The translations under genes and the position numbers were made by a program. A stretch of 64,000 nucleotides of DNA from positions 96,315 to 160,314 of the forward strand of contig NDFF03000144.1 in NCBI GenBank assembly GCA_002150815.3, read 5' to 3'. The notes below the pieces were generated by a model. The model ran no database searches. It was given only the letters and a program-made list of their open reading frames with translations, and had not been told where the DNA came from. Shown piece after piece: positions 33,512-45,939 of this stretch; within the stretch, counting starts at the first letter, position 1, and every line of letters begins with the position of its first letter. This stretch comes from Grammothele lineata. Taxonomy: Eukaryota; Basidiomycota; Agaricomycetes; Polyporales; Polyporaceae.

Positions 33512-35468
33512 ATGCTCGACCTGAGGACTCTCACGGCGTTCGGATTGGCAGGTTGCCTGATGGCCTACCTCTACTCTTTCTTACAGTGGAGGACTCGAAC
33601 TCGTGGAAGATCTCTTCCTCCGGGCCCGGGAGGCCTTCCGTTTGTAGGGAATGCGTTCGACATGCCTACAACCAGGCCTTGGGAGGGCCTGCGAGATTTG
33701 GGTACTAGATATGGTACGCTGTCTTTCCTTTGATCTGCTGTCTGGTAATGATGAGTATGACTCAGGCGATATCATGCACTTCCGAATTTTCAACAAGAAC
33801 GTCGTGGTTCTCAACGACGCTTCCTCCGTTCTCAAATGCCTTGATAGGAAGTCTGCGAATACTGCAGACAGACCGCAACCACCCAGTCTCTCTTTGTGAG
33901 TTTACGAACTCAGTCATCCGTTGTAGTCGTATGATGACGTATCACTGTCTCGCTCATAGGACGGGGCATGACGACGCGTGGGGGTTCAGGCCCTATGGCT
34001 CAGTGTGGCGCACCGGAAGGCGGGCATTCTGGCAGCACTTCAATCCAGGCGCGGTCGCGAAATATCGAGCCACTCAGCGCGCATTCGCACACGCATTCCT
34101 CCGTAGGCTTCGTGCCGAACCCGCCACGCGGCTCGACGAACATATTGAATAGTGAGTGCATTCTCGTTCCCGCCAATACAGCATTGCCCTGCGCTGAGCA
34201 CAGCCTGATAGCACCTTCTCCGCCGCTCTTTTGAAGATTGTGTACGGCCTCGACGTGGAGAACTCGTCCGACCCAACGCTGGCGGCTGTGGAGTCTGGTC
34301 TCGTGGGCACTCGCGAGATACTCGTGGCTGGGGCTTTCCTGGTCGATTACTTCCCCATTCTACAGCACGCGCCCGTGTGGGTGCCTTTCCAACGCCGATT
34401 CAAAATGTGGAGGGAGGATATACGGAAAATGAAGGACATACCGTTTCAGCGGTATAAAGAGTCTACGAAGGATGGGATCGCAGCGGAGTGTGTGGTCGGC
34501 GAATTAATTTCTAAAAGCAAGGGGGAGGCGCCAGGCGACGCCGAGAAGTTCGCGAGGGATGTTGCTGGGGTTGTGTTTGCAGCCGGCTCTGATACGGTAA
34601 GTCGCCTGCTTACTACTTTGCTTAGCTATGGCTCATATCCATGTCATTGTACTATAGACTTCGGGGGTCCTGAAGACGTTCTTCCTCGCCATGTCTCTCT
34701 ACCCCTCCGTCCAGCGCAAGGCACAGGCAGAGCTCGATGCAGTCGTTGGTTCTCACCGCCTGCCGGACTTCGGTGACCGGGCCTCGCTCCCGTACGTCGA
34801 CGCGATCGTACGCGAAGCGCTGCGCTGGATGCCTGTGGCTCCTCTGGGGCTGACGCATTCCACGCTGGAGGATGACGAGTTCGAGGGCTGGTTCGTCCCG
34901 CGCGGAACCATGGTCATACCTAATATCTGGTCAGTGTGGTTCGTGGTAATCTGGTCATGTATGCTCAAGAGAACGGAATTACAATAGGGCTTGTATGCAT
35001 GATCCTGATGCATACGAAAACCCGGAGGAGTTTCGGCCAGAGCGGTTCCTGCGAGACGGACAACTGAACAAAGATGTGCGCGATCCATACGACTTTGTCT
35101 TTGGTTTCGGCAGGAGGTAGGCGATAACTTCTTGCTTCCTATGATGTCTTCATCTTGTCCTGCGACTGCAGAATATGCCCAGGTCAGCACTTTTCTGATG
35201 CGGCGTTGTTTATCAACATCGCTCTCGTTCTGCACGTCTTCGACATCACTCCGCCGTTGGATGAGGCGGGACACCTGGTCAAGATTGAGCCACGGATGTT
35301 TGATGGTTTTGTGTCGTGAGTCCGAATCTTCTCATATGGACTCTCATATGAACGACTATGTTCCTCGGTTCCTGATACCTTCTTAGATATCCCGAGGACG
35401 GCCGCTGCGTCGTCAGACCTCGTTCTAAGCAGGCTGAAGCGTTGATATTGGCTGACCTTGCGCCGTGA
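33512..35468 (+). CDS. Cytochrome P450 (P450-2)
   Basis: Eight exons: 33512-33713, 33766-33895, 33960-34151, 34212-34596, 34658-34929, 34988-35116, 35172-35315 and 35387-35468, giving 511 residues. The anchor helix is at about residues 8-25, then PPGPGGLPFVGN, C-helix WRTGRR, I-helix AAGSDT, K-helix EALR, PERF, and FGFGRRICPGQ around the heme cysteine. Exon 4 (385 nt) covers what is split into two or three exons in the other members, so two introns around the I-helix are absent here. It is an ER-bound monooxygenase of unknown substrate and follows P450-1 in tandem on the same strand. The C-terminus CVVRPRSKQAEALI matches the array. Confidence 0.92.
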
Positions 35469-35925
35469 CTCTGAGGCCATACATATCAAAGGAAATTCAT
35501 GTAGTCCTTTCTTTCGTGTATCTGTATCGAATATCACTCCATGATCAGCTGTTCAAATTCCAAGAGCTTGATTGCCGGACCCCCGGCGATGATGTATCAG
35601 AGTTCAATTCACTTGATGTGACTGGTGGGAAGGATCGAATGGGGAATGGGAGTGACTGGCCGATGAACAATGTGAGACATTCTGCGCGAGGACGGGGAAT
35701 GTAGGAGAGTTCGTGCATGCGCCCGCGAACTGTGATGGCATTAGACGAGAGCACACCAGGCGACAGTCGTGGAGACTACCCTACCAGTATCCGAGAGAAA
35801 CTCAAAAACCAAAACCAGAACATAAGATACAGCAAATAACAGCACCATGTCGTCGAAGTCTCCACCACACTGTAGGCATTGGAACGCTCCCTCTCGTACA
35901 ACCTTCCTCATAGCGCACTCCCACC
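35469..35925. other. Convergent spacer between P450-2 and the RhoGAP gene
   Basis: 457 bases between two stop codons. No gene or repeat is seen. Confidence 0.45.
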
Positions 35926-38901
35926 CTATGACCTCGACGATGGCAGCGCAGGGACAGGAGGCGCATCCGGGGCGGAGAAGAACCCTTCTGCGGTGATGCC
36001 GATCGCCTGCACGCCCGCGCCCGCGCCCTTGCCCCGCGCGGTGCCCCTTCCACCAAGCGCGATCGAGCCCTTGCGCGAGCCAGGGTGCCCGCGTTCGATG
36101 CTGATCGTCGACCGGGCTCGGTTCTGATTCACGGTCGCGTACGCGCTGGGCGGGCCACCGCCGCCGATCGCGGTGTGCGTTGACCGTGCGGCGACGTCGC
36201 GGGACTGGTTCGAGCGGTGTTGTGGGCGGAAGACGCTGTTCCCACTGCTGCTGGCAGCGACGCCGTTGCTGCCATTCCCGAGAGAGGAACGGTTTCCTGG
36301 ACCGAGGGGCATAACGAGCATTGCGTCGTCGATGTCGTCGTCCTCGAGCAGTGCGCTATCACGGTTATTGAGTGAGGGGCTTCCGGGGGAGTTCATATCC
36401 GCGAACGGGTTCGGGGGGTGCGCGATCTCTTGCACAAGCGCCTCGGAGCGGTCGGGAACCTCGTCGAAGACTTCGTAGTAGCGCTGTATGCAGAGCTTGA
36501 TCACCATCCCGAGAGTCGTCTTGCCCTCAGTAGGGGCAACGGAGAGTGACGCAGGGTGCTGGGGTTGAGCTGATTGACTTTGGGCAGCGAGAATCGTACT
36601 TGACGCGGCTCGTGAGGCGTCGAAGAGCGTGGGCGCATTTGGTATGGAGCACATCATGACGTCGCGCATAGGGTTTGAGCTAGAGACGAGATTGGGACAA
36701 ATGACAACTGTGAGGTTATGGGCGTCCATCCGGTTTGCTGATGATCGCAGTTGGACCTCGTAGAGCAGATCTGCCAAAATATGTTAACATACACGGAGGA
36801 TGAATGTCGCCTGCTTGGGCTACGTACGGAGGATGCTGCTCAGAAGGATATATACACATGGCGGGAGTTCGGGAAGGAGCGTTTCCCTGATATAGAGGAT
36901 GGCTTGCATGTCATTAGGATCGTCTGTTGGAGGAGGGCACTTCCGAATGGTCGGATACAATTTCTCCGGGAATATAGGTTCAGGGAGGTCGTGGAGGTAC
37001 TTCTTAAGTAGTACGGCAGCGAGGTGGGGGTCGCCAAAGGTATCCAACGAGACGACGTGACCTATGGCCTAGTCAATCTCCAATTATTCTTAGCTGTGGA
37101 AGACGTGCCATACCTCGGTCGTATGCTTGCGCGGCTTGCTTCAACATCACTGAATTTGGTGACCTGCGGAAGAGTCCTTCGTCTTGCAGACCTGCACGAC
37201 AACGGGTCAGTATGCGAGCACGTAGATAAATAGAGGGCATAACTAACCAGTGGCACGAAGATACTGGATGCAATCTTTGACAACCCGTGGAAGGCCCCCT
37301 TTCTCGCCGTCATACCCCATAAGTTCTTCTAATGGGACGCCGAAAAGGTCTGATCGTGTCACTACTGGAAGGACAATCTGTTTCTCATGCTTCAGATTTT
37401 CCCTACGTCAACCGTTAGTTATCCAAGATCATATTAACATTAGGAAGGCCAGCTTACTGGTATACGGCTGGGGGTATATCTATTTGCGTTAGGGGAATAT
37501 GGTATGCCAATTCAGAGAGGGTATTGATATAAGTTATCTTGCGGAAGAATTTAGGGCTACACGGATGAGTATCATCCAATGTTTGAATGCCGTGCAACAT
37601 ACCTGATGATAGCTCCAGCTAGGGAGAAGAGCACTGCAGAACTAGTTAGAGCGGAAGGTGGATTCTAAATAGGTAGGATACTTACTCTTCGTGAAGAAAT
37701 TCGAATGCACGACATACTACAAGGAAAATGTTAGAACGACATTTGTTAGTGCGAACCAGATACACGTACCAAACGCTTCAGGTTCTTGCGGTACTTCCGA
37801 CTGAGACTGCGGTACGCCTTCCACACCCAATTCCATCCAGGGGAATGTCGGTTTCCAGCAGCGAGAAAAACGACGGTGTAATCCGACTCGACTGTATGCG
37901 GGTTATTAGTACGGATATTGACGATATAGTGCCATGGGATGGAACTTGAAAGATAGGCACGGGCTCGGCATGGAATGGGTCGACCGCGGATCAATCGTGA
38001 ACTGCAATTGCCCGGGCCGCGGAAACCCCGCCCCGCGTGCACGAAAATGAGCTCCCCGAGGCACCTGTGCGTTCATCATGCACACGGATCATACACACGC
38101 GGAACCGCGCGTGTGATGTCGTGCATCGCGAAAGGGGATAAAAAGCCAAATGGAGCTATACCGCGCGGGACGGGGAATTTCTTATGAGCAGCACGTGAAG
38201 GGTGATTCCACGCTTGACGACGCAGACGGGATGAAGCCTGCTGCCGTTGGCACAACCTCGCATCAAGGAGGCGCACTCAGCCCCACCCAAGCGCGGACGG
38301 AAGGCAAGAAGACAGGAAGCATGGCGCCGGACGGGAGAAGAGGTCGCCTTCGACCAGCACGTAGAAAGTGTGGGACTCACCATATAGGTCAAGGTATGAC
38401 AGTATGCGTCTATCAAACTGTCAAGCTTAACGTCGACGGCGTAACGAAGGGAGAACTCACGAAAGGAGTAGGTCGTATGAGACTTCGCGTGGATCCGGCA
38501 TCGCGGACGCACACATCACAATCCTGTAGTTAATGATGAACGCTTGAACTAGGTCGACGCGAGCAAGTGACGTACATCGGACGAGTCCTATCAGCACCAC
38601 AGTTTCGGTCAATTGCGTGGCCAGACTAGAAATATTGGAAGACGCACTCGTAGTCCACGCCCGCCTGAAAAATGAGCCTATTCATCACCTCCTGTATGCG
38701 CTCTTGACCGTAGTAGTCGGACGGCCCAGGATCCGTAGTCTGCGTCCTGCCAAAAGGTTGCTTGAAGAAAGACTTGCGTTTCCCGGAGATGGGGGACATA
38801 GGAGAGTCGGGTGGTGCGTCGAAGGAGTTGGAGCGAGGGGAGTTTATGTTGGCGGACAACGCAGCCAGTCGTTGCTTGAGGGAGAGGGGATTGGGCGGCA
38901 T
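35926..38901 (-). CDS. RhoGAP protein with N-terminal CRAL-TRIO (Sec14-like) domain
   Basis: Twelve exons: 38901-38648, 38625-38576, 38548-38461, 38409-38381, 37891-37770, 37716-37686, 37633-37603, 37556-37458, 37402-37248, 37191-37114, 37061-36828 and 36770-35926, giving 671 residues. Exons 4, 6 and 7 are 29-31 nt. Residues about 85-245 form a Sec14-like domain (ASAMPDPREVSYDLLLS, YLDLYVESDYTVVFLAAG, LAGAIISPKFFRKI, QIDIPPAVYQEN). The RhoGAP domain follows: GLQDEGLFRRSPN with the arginine finger near 295, KKYLHDLPEPI, and ANRMDAHNLTVVICPNL. The tail beyond residue 430 is Ser/Pro/Gly-rich. The architecture matches yeast Ecm25 and animal ARHGAP1, which switch off Cdc42/Rho GTPases at membranes to steer polarity. 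Intron 4 is 489 nt, unusually long. The gene is unrelated in function to the P450s around it. Confidence 0.9.
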
Positions 38902-39612
38902 GTTGTACGCCTGGCCTTAGTGTGCGGTGTGGAGGAGGCGAGGGTGGAAAAGAGGGAGAGTCTTGACAAGTGGACTGCCGGCGGAATGATATGCGAAACA
39001 CGCGCGACCTGGTCTGCACGGCGCGAGGGCTGCAGAGACTTGGAAAGTCGGACGCGACGCTGAGGAATGCAGAGGTTGCTATGGTAGTGAATGCAAGTAC
39101 GCGTCGCGCAGCAATCAGGGCAGTGAAGAGGGCGATAGACGAAGGCAGAACGGAGGAGGCAGAAGAGACTCGCCCAGCAGCCACAACGAGCTCGCTCCGA
39201 GCCAGGCACTGGCGCCCACGCTTGCTCGTTCGCGTGTCACAGGTCGCGAGCGCATAACGCTGCGGAGTCACACCGACACCCTAGGAAGCAGGCGCTTATC
39301 TTGCGGTTACCTGCCTGATCGCTGAGGCCGAGAATCCGAAATGGTTTCGGGCGTCATCGGACCATCAGCTTCTTTCACTCTGACTCGACCTGAGCCTGGA
39401 CTTGCATATATAAACCTGCATGGACCTGCTCTCCGTTACCAACAGCTCACTTTAATCCCGCTACAACGACCGCTTAGAGCGAACGCACCGCAAAAACTTC
39501 GCGCCGTAGCTGAACGATATTGTGAGTGTTTGGAACATTATACCGTTTGTTATCCTTTCGTGGGCTGGCTAACACGGCCAACCGTCCCCAACAGGCCAGA
39601 TTGTGAACAAAT
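38902..39612. promoter_or_regulatory. Divergent promoter region, RhoGAP and methyltransferase
   Basis: 711 bases. For the methyltransferase, TATATAAA is at about 39406-39413, and a leader intron is likely at 39522-39594 (GTGAGT to ACAG), ending 18 bases before the ATG at 39613. Confidence 0.5.
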
Positions 39613-40425
39613 ATGTCTCAAAAAGCAGCCGTCTACACTCACGGACACCACGAGTCCGTCCTGCGCTCCCACTCCTGGCGCACCGCCAAAAACTCCGCCG
39701 CCTTCCTCCTCCCTTACCTCAAACCGAGCATGACCATCCTCGATGTCGGTTGCGGTCCTGGCACTATCACCACCGATCTTGCGACCTACGTGCCCGAAGG
39801 TAGCGCCACCGGCCTAGACCGCGGCAGCGTCCTCGACGTCGCCCGGGAGCACGCCACGACGCGTGGCGTCCCCAACGTCTCCTTCGTCGACGGCGATGCG
39901 CTCGCCCTACCTTTCCCGGACGCGTCCTTCGACGTCGTGTACGCCCACCAGGTCCTCCAGCACGTAGGAGACCCCGTCCAAGTCCTCCGCGAGATGCGCC
40001 GTGTCGCCAAGCCCGGCGGGATCGTCGCCGCACGCGATGTCGACTTTACCACCACCGTCTGGTGGCCGCCTGTCGAGGGCATGGACGACTGGCTCCGCAA
40101 CTACGCCAAGGTCGCCCGCGCGAACGGCGGCGAGCCTGACGCGGGCCGCAGGCTGCACGTCTGGGCGAAGGCGGCCGGGTTCTCCGCTGAGAGCTTGACG
40201 CTGTCCGCCGGGGCGTGGTGCTACTCGACGCCAGAGGAGCGGGCGTGGTGGAGCGGGTTGTGGGCGGACCGCACGCTGTCGTCCAACTTCGCGTCGACGG
40301 CTATTCAGCACGGTGTGTATACGCAGGAAGGGCTGGAGAAGGTTGCCGAGACCTGGCGCAAGTGGGGCGCGGACGAGGACGGGTGGTTCACCATGCTCAA
40401 CGGAGAGCTCATCGCGCGCGTCTGA
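39613..40425 (+). CDS. Class I SAM-dependent methyltransferase (UbiE/COQ5-like)
   Basis: A single exon of 270 residues. Motif I ILDVGCGPGTIT at about residues 42-53 binds S-adenosylmethionine. The acidic end of strand 2 (GLDRG), motif II region VSFVDGDALALPF, FDVVYAHQVLQHV, and LREMRRVAKPGG follow in the order of the Methyltransf_11/UbiE group. The core is complete. The C-terminal helices (EERAWWSGLWADR) form the substrate cap. It methylates a small molecule, or possibly a quinone or polyketide-like acceptor; no target can be read from the sequence. It lies between P450-2/RhoGAP and P450-3, so it could act on a P450 product, but it may also be a chance neighbour. The lack of coding introns contrasts with nearly every other gene in the window. 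Confidence 0.88.
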   Translation: MSQKAAVYTHGHHESVLRSHSWRTAKNSAAFLLPYLKPSMTILDVGCGPGTITTDLATYVPEGSATGLDRGSVLDVAREHATTRGVPNVSFVDGDALALPFPDASFDVVYAHQVLQHVGDPVQVLREMRRVAKPGGIVAARDVDFTTTVWWPPVEGMDDWLRNYAKVARANGGEPDAGRRLHVWAKAAGFSAESLTLSAGAWCYSTPEERAWWSGLWADRTLSSNFASTAIQHGVYTQEGLEKVAETWRKWGADEDGWFTMLNGELIARV

Positions 40426-40682
40426 TAGCCATCAGGATGCATGGAGAAAGGACTGACGTCTCAACACGTCGGATTTGATATGGACTACGCTATCGGACGC
40501 ACGTCTCAACACGCAATTTGTATTTCTACTCACGGACTACGACATCGGACGTTATTAGCACCGCTAAGGATCTGGGCTATGATTCAGGAGATGTATTTCC
40601 CGTATGGTTCAACCCACTGTATACGATACGGTTCAACCCATCATGCATGGAGGATTCGGTCATGACCAGCACCATCGCCCTT

Positions 40683-42736
40683 TTACTCATGCTCGCTCAT
40701 GCTCACGATGAGCACCTCGGCCTTGGCGGAGCGAGGCTGGATGGTGCAGCGACAGTCTTCAGGTCCTCTGCAAGCAGGTGTCAGACCATACGTCAAGGAT
40801 GTAAGTGTTCGTGGGTAAAGTGTTCATATGACTCACGCCACGAAGCAATTCTCCATACGTGGCTCGATCTTGATTGCCTCGCCCTGCTCATTTATCGGCG
40901 GAGTGATGTCGAAGACATGGAGCACGAGGGCAATAGTGATGAACAACGACGAGTCGCCAAAATGCCTCCCTGGGCAGATCCTGCACAGTTCAGATAAGAT
41001 AGATTCTGTTGTAATCGAGCTGGTTCATACCTCCTCCCGAAACCAAAAATAAAGTCGTAAGGGTCGCGCACGTCCGCACTGAGCTTCCCATTGCGCATGA
41101 ACCGCTCAGGGCAAAATTGTTCTGGGTTTTTGTATGCCAGCGGGTCATGCATGCAATTCCTAATTTCAACGGCGTTAAGCGTGAGTCTATGCACGAGGAC
41201 ATACACGGAGGATGAGCTGACCATATGTTCGCCATCAGTATTGTCCCCTTGGGTATGAAGTACCCGCACAGCTCGTCGTCTTCGACCATGCAGTGCGACA
41301 GTCCGAGCGGCACGGGAGTCATCCACCTCAGCACTTCTTTCAGCAGTGCGTTGACGAACACGAGCTTGTCGCGGTCGTCCAGGGTGGGCAATCGATCCGG
41401 GCCAACGACTCTATCGAGTTCCGCCTGAGCGGCCTTCTGAGCGTCGGGATGTAGGGACATTGCGAGGAAAAACGACTTCAAGATCGAAGAGGTCTGGAAC
41501 ATACCGTGTCAAGGGCGTCAGTACGCTGACGGCACTCATGAGCCAACACACATACCGAATCGGAGCCTGCCTCGAACCCTGGCCCAACAACGTCGATTAC
41601 ATATTTTTCCGCGACTTCCGAAGCCCAACCTTCTTCCTGCAGCTTTTCAACCATGTCTCCCACAATGCATTGAGTGCTCGCGTTCTTCACCTACGCCGTG
41701 ATTTGCGAAGTCAGCGTCACGCCATCTTAGAAGACCTAATGGGCATGCTCACCAGAGTCTCCTTGTACTTCTGGAACGGCGCATGAAAAAGGCGATCGTG
41801 GTCCACACGCCATTTTGCAAACTTCCTCTGGAAGGGGACAAATGATGGTGCAAAGCGCAGGAAATGGAGGAAATCGACTAGAAAGCCTCCCGAGACGAGA
41901 ATCTCGCGCGTGCCCTCTAAGCCCTCATCGACAATCGCGAGAGTTTCGTCATTTTCGTATGCGGTTTGAACCCCGTAGTTGATGCGGAGAAGTGTTGACG
42001 ACACGGTGCTGGCAAACAAGGGCGTCAGAGGACAAATAGACCAGTAGAGCAGTGGGAAAATATACTATCGAATATGATCTTCCAATCGCTCTGGGCCCTC
42101 CAGTAGCTTCTTCAGGAAAACGTGAGCGACCTCACACTGGGTGGACTTGTACTTCTCGAGCGCGCCTGGATTGAAATGCTGCCAGAAGACCCGTCGTCTG
42201 CTCCGCCATGGTTGGCCATATGTCATGAGACCGAAATTGTCCTTTTGGCCCATGCTAAGTTTAGATCCGCGCATGTCAGCACGCGCGAGTACGAACGCCG
42301 ATGTCTAAGGAAAAGCGCACAGGAAGATGCTCGGGTTTTGGGGTCTGCCCGACGTGGTGGCCGAGCGTCTGTCGAGCGACTCGAAGATAACGTCGGGACT
42401 GTTGACTACCACCATATCTTGGCCCAGAACGCGAAGGCGGAGAAGATCGCCTGGGAACTAAGAGTCAGCTTCGTAACGTCCACGCCTTCTAATCAGCGTG
42501 CACTCACCGTGCGTTGCGCAGAGATCCCGAAACCCAATCCAAGGCCTTACTTTAGGCATGTCGAGCAGGTTTCCAATGATGGGGAGGGGCCTCGGTCCCG
42601 GAGCAAGAGGAAGACCCCTCGAACGCGTTCTCCATGAGACCACTGAGCGGATGTAGATGGTGAGCAAGAGGGCGAATGCGAAACCGGCGACCAGTTGGGG
42701 AGTGGCAAAACCTGTACCAAGTTGAGCTACGCTCAT
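40683..42736 (-). CDS. Cytochrome P450 (P450-3)
   Basis: Nine exons: 42736-42508, 42450-42321, 42254-42066, 42008-41753, 41690-41556, 41493-41222, 41159-41031, 40980-40837 and 40767-40683, giving 522 residues. Motifs: anchor helix LVAGFAFALLLTIYI, PGPRPLPIIGN, C-helix WRSRRR, I-helix EAGSDS, K-helix EVLR, PERF and FGFGRRICPGR. The last I-helix residue is Ser, where the other members have the usual Thr that helps dioxygen protonation; Ser can often substitute. Exon lengths 130/189/256/135/272/129/144 are shared with P450-4 and nearly all with P450-5, so these three form one recent tandem family. A TATATA lies about 50 bases upstream (42785-42790). It is an ER monooxygenase of unknown substrate. 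Confidence 0.92.
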
Positions 42737-43916
42737 GGTGTTCGGTGAGAAGGCTAAAACGTCTTACGGAACTCGGCTGAAGTCTATATAGTAGACAGCG
42801 ATGCCTATATGGACATCTCAGCCGTTCTAACTCCAGACGGAATAGTGCACATGTGAAATGAGTGTCGCTGATGGGCGGTCATGGGCCGTAGGTCACCGAT
42901 AATGTAGGCGCCTTCCAACCATGAAACACGCAAAGTGTTCTGAGGTCAAGAAGGAAACAGTCCTGCTCGATCGTTCGGTCAGGTAAACTCTAACACCAGA
43001 GCTGTTACGCACTTAGCTCTTCGCTTCGCGAATACTTCTCAAAGCAACCTCATAATGCAGGTCACGGTAGCCACCCCGGCGGTGGCCCGCTACTAAGGAC
43101 ACATAATCCTCGCGACAATGACGGAGATTAGAGTGTGACATAAGTGAACCATTGTTCCTCTCTGGGATACTGCATCGAATGATTCGGGGGAACTACAAGT
43201 TGCGGGTATAAGCGGGATCCGTGTGGAGGATTGTCCGTCAATCAAGACTCACCTCTAGGCTGACGGCGCCGCCAGAAGGGCCATCAACGGATAATGCGTT
43301 AGCATGCGTGCGTTACATTTTCAGAGCTGTTAGTCTGTTCATATTAACCAGTTTGGTCCTTGACTTCTCACGCGAGCCATGGAAGTCCGACTTATGGTGT
43401 AACTTCGCGGGTTGGAGCGGCGATTGAAGCCGTGTTCAAGTAGATTGACTGACTACGAGCGCAAACGGCCGCAATAGCTTGACGTCCGGTGGGACATTGT
43501 TGGGGCTGAGGACAACACAAGGAAATATCAAGCGAAATTCGACGATGATGATCCCTAGCTCAGTGAGCGCGCTGGTGAAGGTTTGAACTTCGACGAGTTG
43601 CGTCTAGCGCGCTGCGTACGCTGTTAAGTCACATGTGAGCAACACTCACGTGACTCCCTCACGTGCGAGCGGTGGGCGTCCAGGAGCTTCAAGTTGGAAG
43701 TGATGATCGTGACGGCAAGCGCAACACCCCAGAACGTTAGGTATCCCTCAGAGAGCAGCTCCGAGTCAAATCAGCGGTTATTTCATACATTGGAAGCAGT
43801 ACAAATCAGCGGAGGCGTCACTAGACTAAATCTCCGTCGACGTGGCGCGAGTCAGTGCGTCATGGCGCAAGAAGAGTCAAGTTGAGTCGAGCCTGTCCTC
43901 ACTGTAGTTGACACAT
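42737..43916. other. Spacer upstream of P450-3
   Basis: About 1.2 kb with the P450-3 promoter at its left end. No gene, RNA or clear repeat could be supported. Confidence 0.45.
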
Positions 43917-45939
43917 TCACTCGAGCTCACCAATACTGGCGACAAATGCCTCAGCCTTGGCAGAGCGAGGCTTTATGGTGCACCGACAGTCCTCGGGACC
44001 ACTTCCAGAAAACATCAGAACGCTGATGTAGAACGGGACTGCAGTGCGGAATGACTCACGAAACGAAGCAAGCTTGCGTTCGCGGCTCGACCTTGATGGT
44101 CTCTCCTTTCTCGTCCACTGGAGGCGTAATATCGAAGAGATGAAGCACGAGTGCCATGATAATGAACAGCGAGGAATCACCGAAGTCTCTCCCCGGACAA
44201 ACCCTGGGATTGTTGTCATTATCATGGAGAACTTCTGCTACGAGGCAAAAACCCGTACCTCCTCCCGAAGCCGAAGACGAAATTGTAGGGGTCGCGTACG
44301 TCCGGGTCGAGCGTTCCGTCACGGATGAACCGATCGGGGCGAAAAATTTCGGGGTCTCCGTATGCTGTCGGGTCTTGCATGCAGGCCCTGGCACCAAAAC
44401 ACCGTTAATACATGGGGAGACGTACTAGGAAAGATGAACTTACCAGATGTTCGCCATAAGCATCGTTCCCTTAGGTACAAAATATCCGCACAGCTCATCG
44501 TCCTCGACCATGCAGTGCGATAAACCAAGGGGCACAGGAGGCATCCATCTGAACGCTTCTTTCAAGATAGCGTTCACATACACGAGCTTATTGCGGTCAT
44601 CCAAAGTTGGGAGGCAATCCGGACCGACGACCATATCGAGCTCTACTTGAGCTCTTCTCTGAGCTTCAGGGTACAGAGACATTGCAAGGAAGAACACTCT
44701 GAGTATTGAGATCGTCTAAACAAGGGCCGAGTTAGATTGTCTCATGTCCCGACCAAATGTATGGCATACTCACCGTATCAGAGCCTGCTGCAAGTGCGGG
44801 GCCGACAACTTGTATTGCGCGCTTTTCAGCCGCCTCTAGAGCCCACCCCTCTTCTCGCAGTTTTGTTATTATGTCCCTTATAATACAATCCGCGGTACCT
44901 CCAGCAGCCTTGATCATCATGTCAACATGACGTTGAGGACGAACGCGCCTGTGGTAGGACTCACCAGGATCGCCTTATGTTTCTCGAACGGTGCATGGAA
45001 CATTCGGTCATTGTCCACACGCCACTTGGCAAATTTCTTCCGAAAAGGTACGAAGGGCGGAGCGTATCGAAGAAAAGGCAGGAAGTCGACAAGAAAGCCG
45101 CCCGACACCAGGACTTCGCGTGGGCCTATTAGACCCTCATCGACGATGGCGAGAATCTCATCGTCGTCATACGCAGGGCTAACCCCATATATCATGCGGA
45201 GGAGTGTCGAAGAGACCACACTAACGGATCGAACAATCAGACAACTGTTCGAATACGCAATCGTGCACTGACTATGGAATATGGTCTTCCAAACGCTCTG
45301 GGTTTTCGCGTAACTTTCTGAGGAACACATTGACGACCTCCCGCTGGATAGTCCTGTACCCCTCGAGCGCGCCGGGGTTGAAGTGTTGCCAAAACACTCG
45401 TCTTCTGCTTCTCCACGACTGCCCGTAGGTCATGAGGCCAAAATTCTCCTCTTGGCCCATGCTATTTGTGGAGCCAGGGGAGTGACTATGAGCTCACTGT
45501 GAGACATCTAAAGAGGGATACACACAGTGTAATGCTCGGAGTTTGCGGTCGGCCGGACGTCGTGGCAGACTTTCGGTCAAGCGACTCGAAAATGATATCA
45601 GGACTGTTCACGATCACCATGTCCTGGCCGAGGACGCGCAGGCGAAGAATATCGCCTATAGTAAGAATGAGCATCGCCATACAAAACTGCTGAATCAAAC
45701 GACGAACCGTGCTTTGCGCAGAGATCTCGAAAGCCTATCCATGGCCGCACTTTGGGCATGTCGAGTAAATTCCCAATGAAGGGGAGCGGCTTCGGTCCTG
45801 GCGCGAGGGGCAGACCTTTCGAACGTGCCCTCCATGAGAGGATCGACCGTACGTAGAAGGCGACGACGAGTACTAGTGTACAGCTTACAACACTGGACTG
45901 GAAGGTGAATGACTGTGCGAGGAACGTGCTCGGGTTCAT
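43917..45939 (-). CDS. Cytochrome P450 (P450-4)
   Basis: Nine exons: 45939-45708, 45655-45526, 45461-45273, 45220-44965, 44908-44774, 44715-44444, 44387-44259, 44203-44060 and 44001-43917, giving 523 residues. Anchor helix VVSCTLVLVVAFYVR, PGPKPLPFIGN, C-helix WRSRRR, I-helix AAGSDT, K-helix EAFR, FRPDRF in the PxRF position, and FGFGRRVCPGR at the heme. The exon plan is identical to P450-3. The start at 45939 (MNPSTFLAQ) is chosen over codons further upstream because it places the anchor helix at a normal distance. ER monooxygenase, substrate unknown. It is separated from P450-3 and P450-5 by about 1 kb spacers on the same strand. Confidence 0.92.

Noticed and set aside
37892..38380. Box C/D snoRNA in the long RhoGAP intron
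   Set aside because: One ATGATGA C-box-like word is present, but no D box (CTGA) at a proper distance and no terminal stem.
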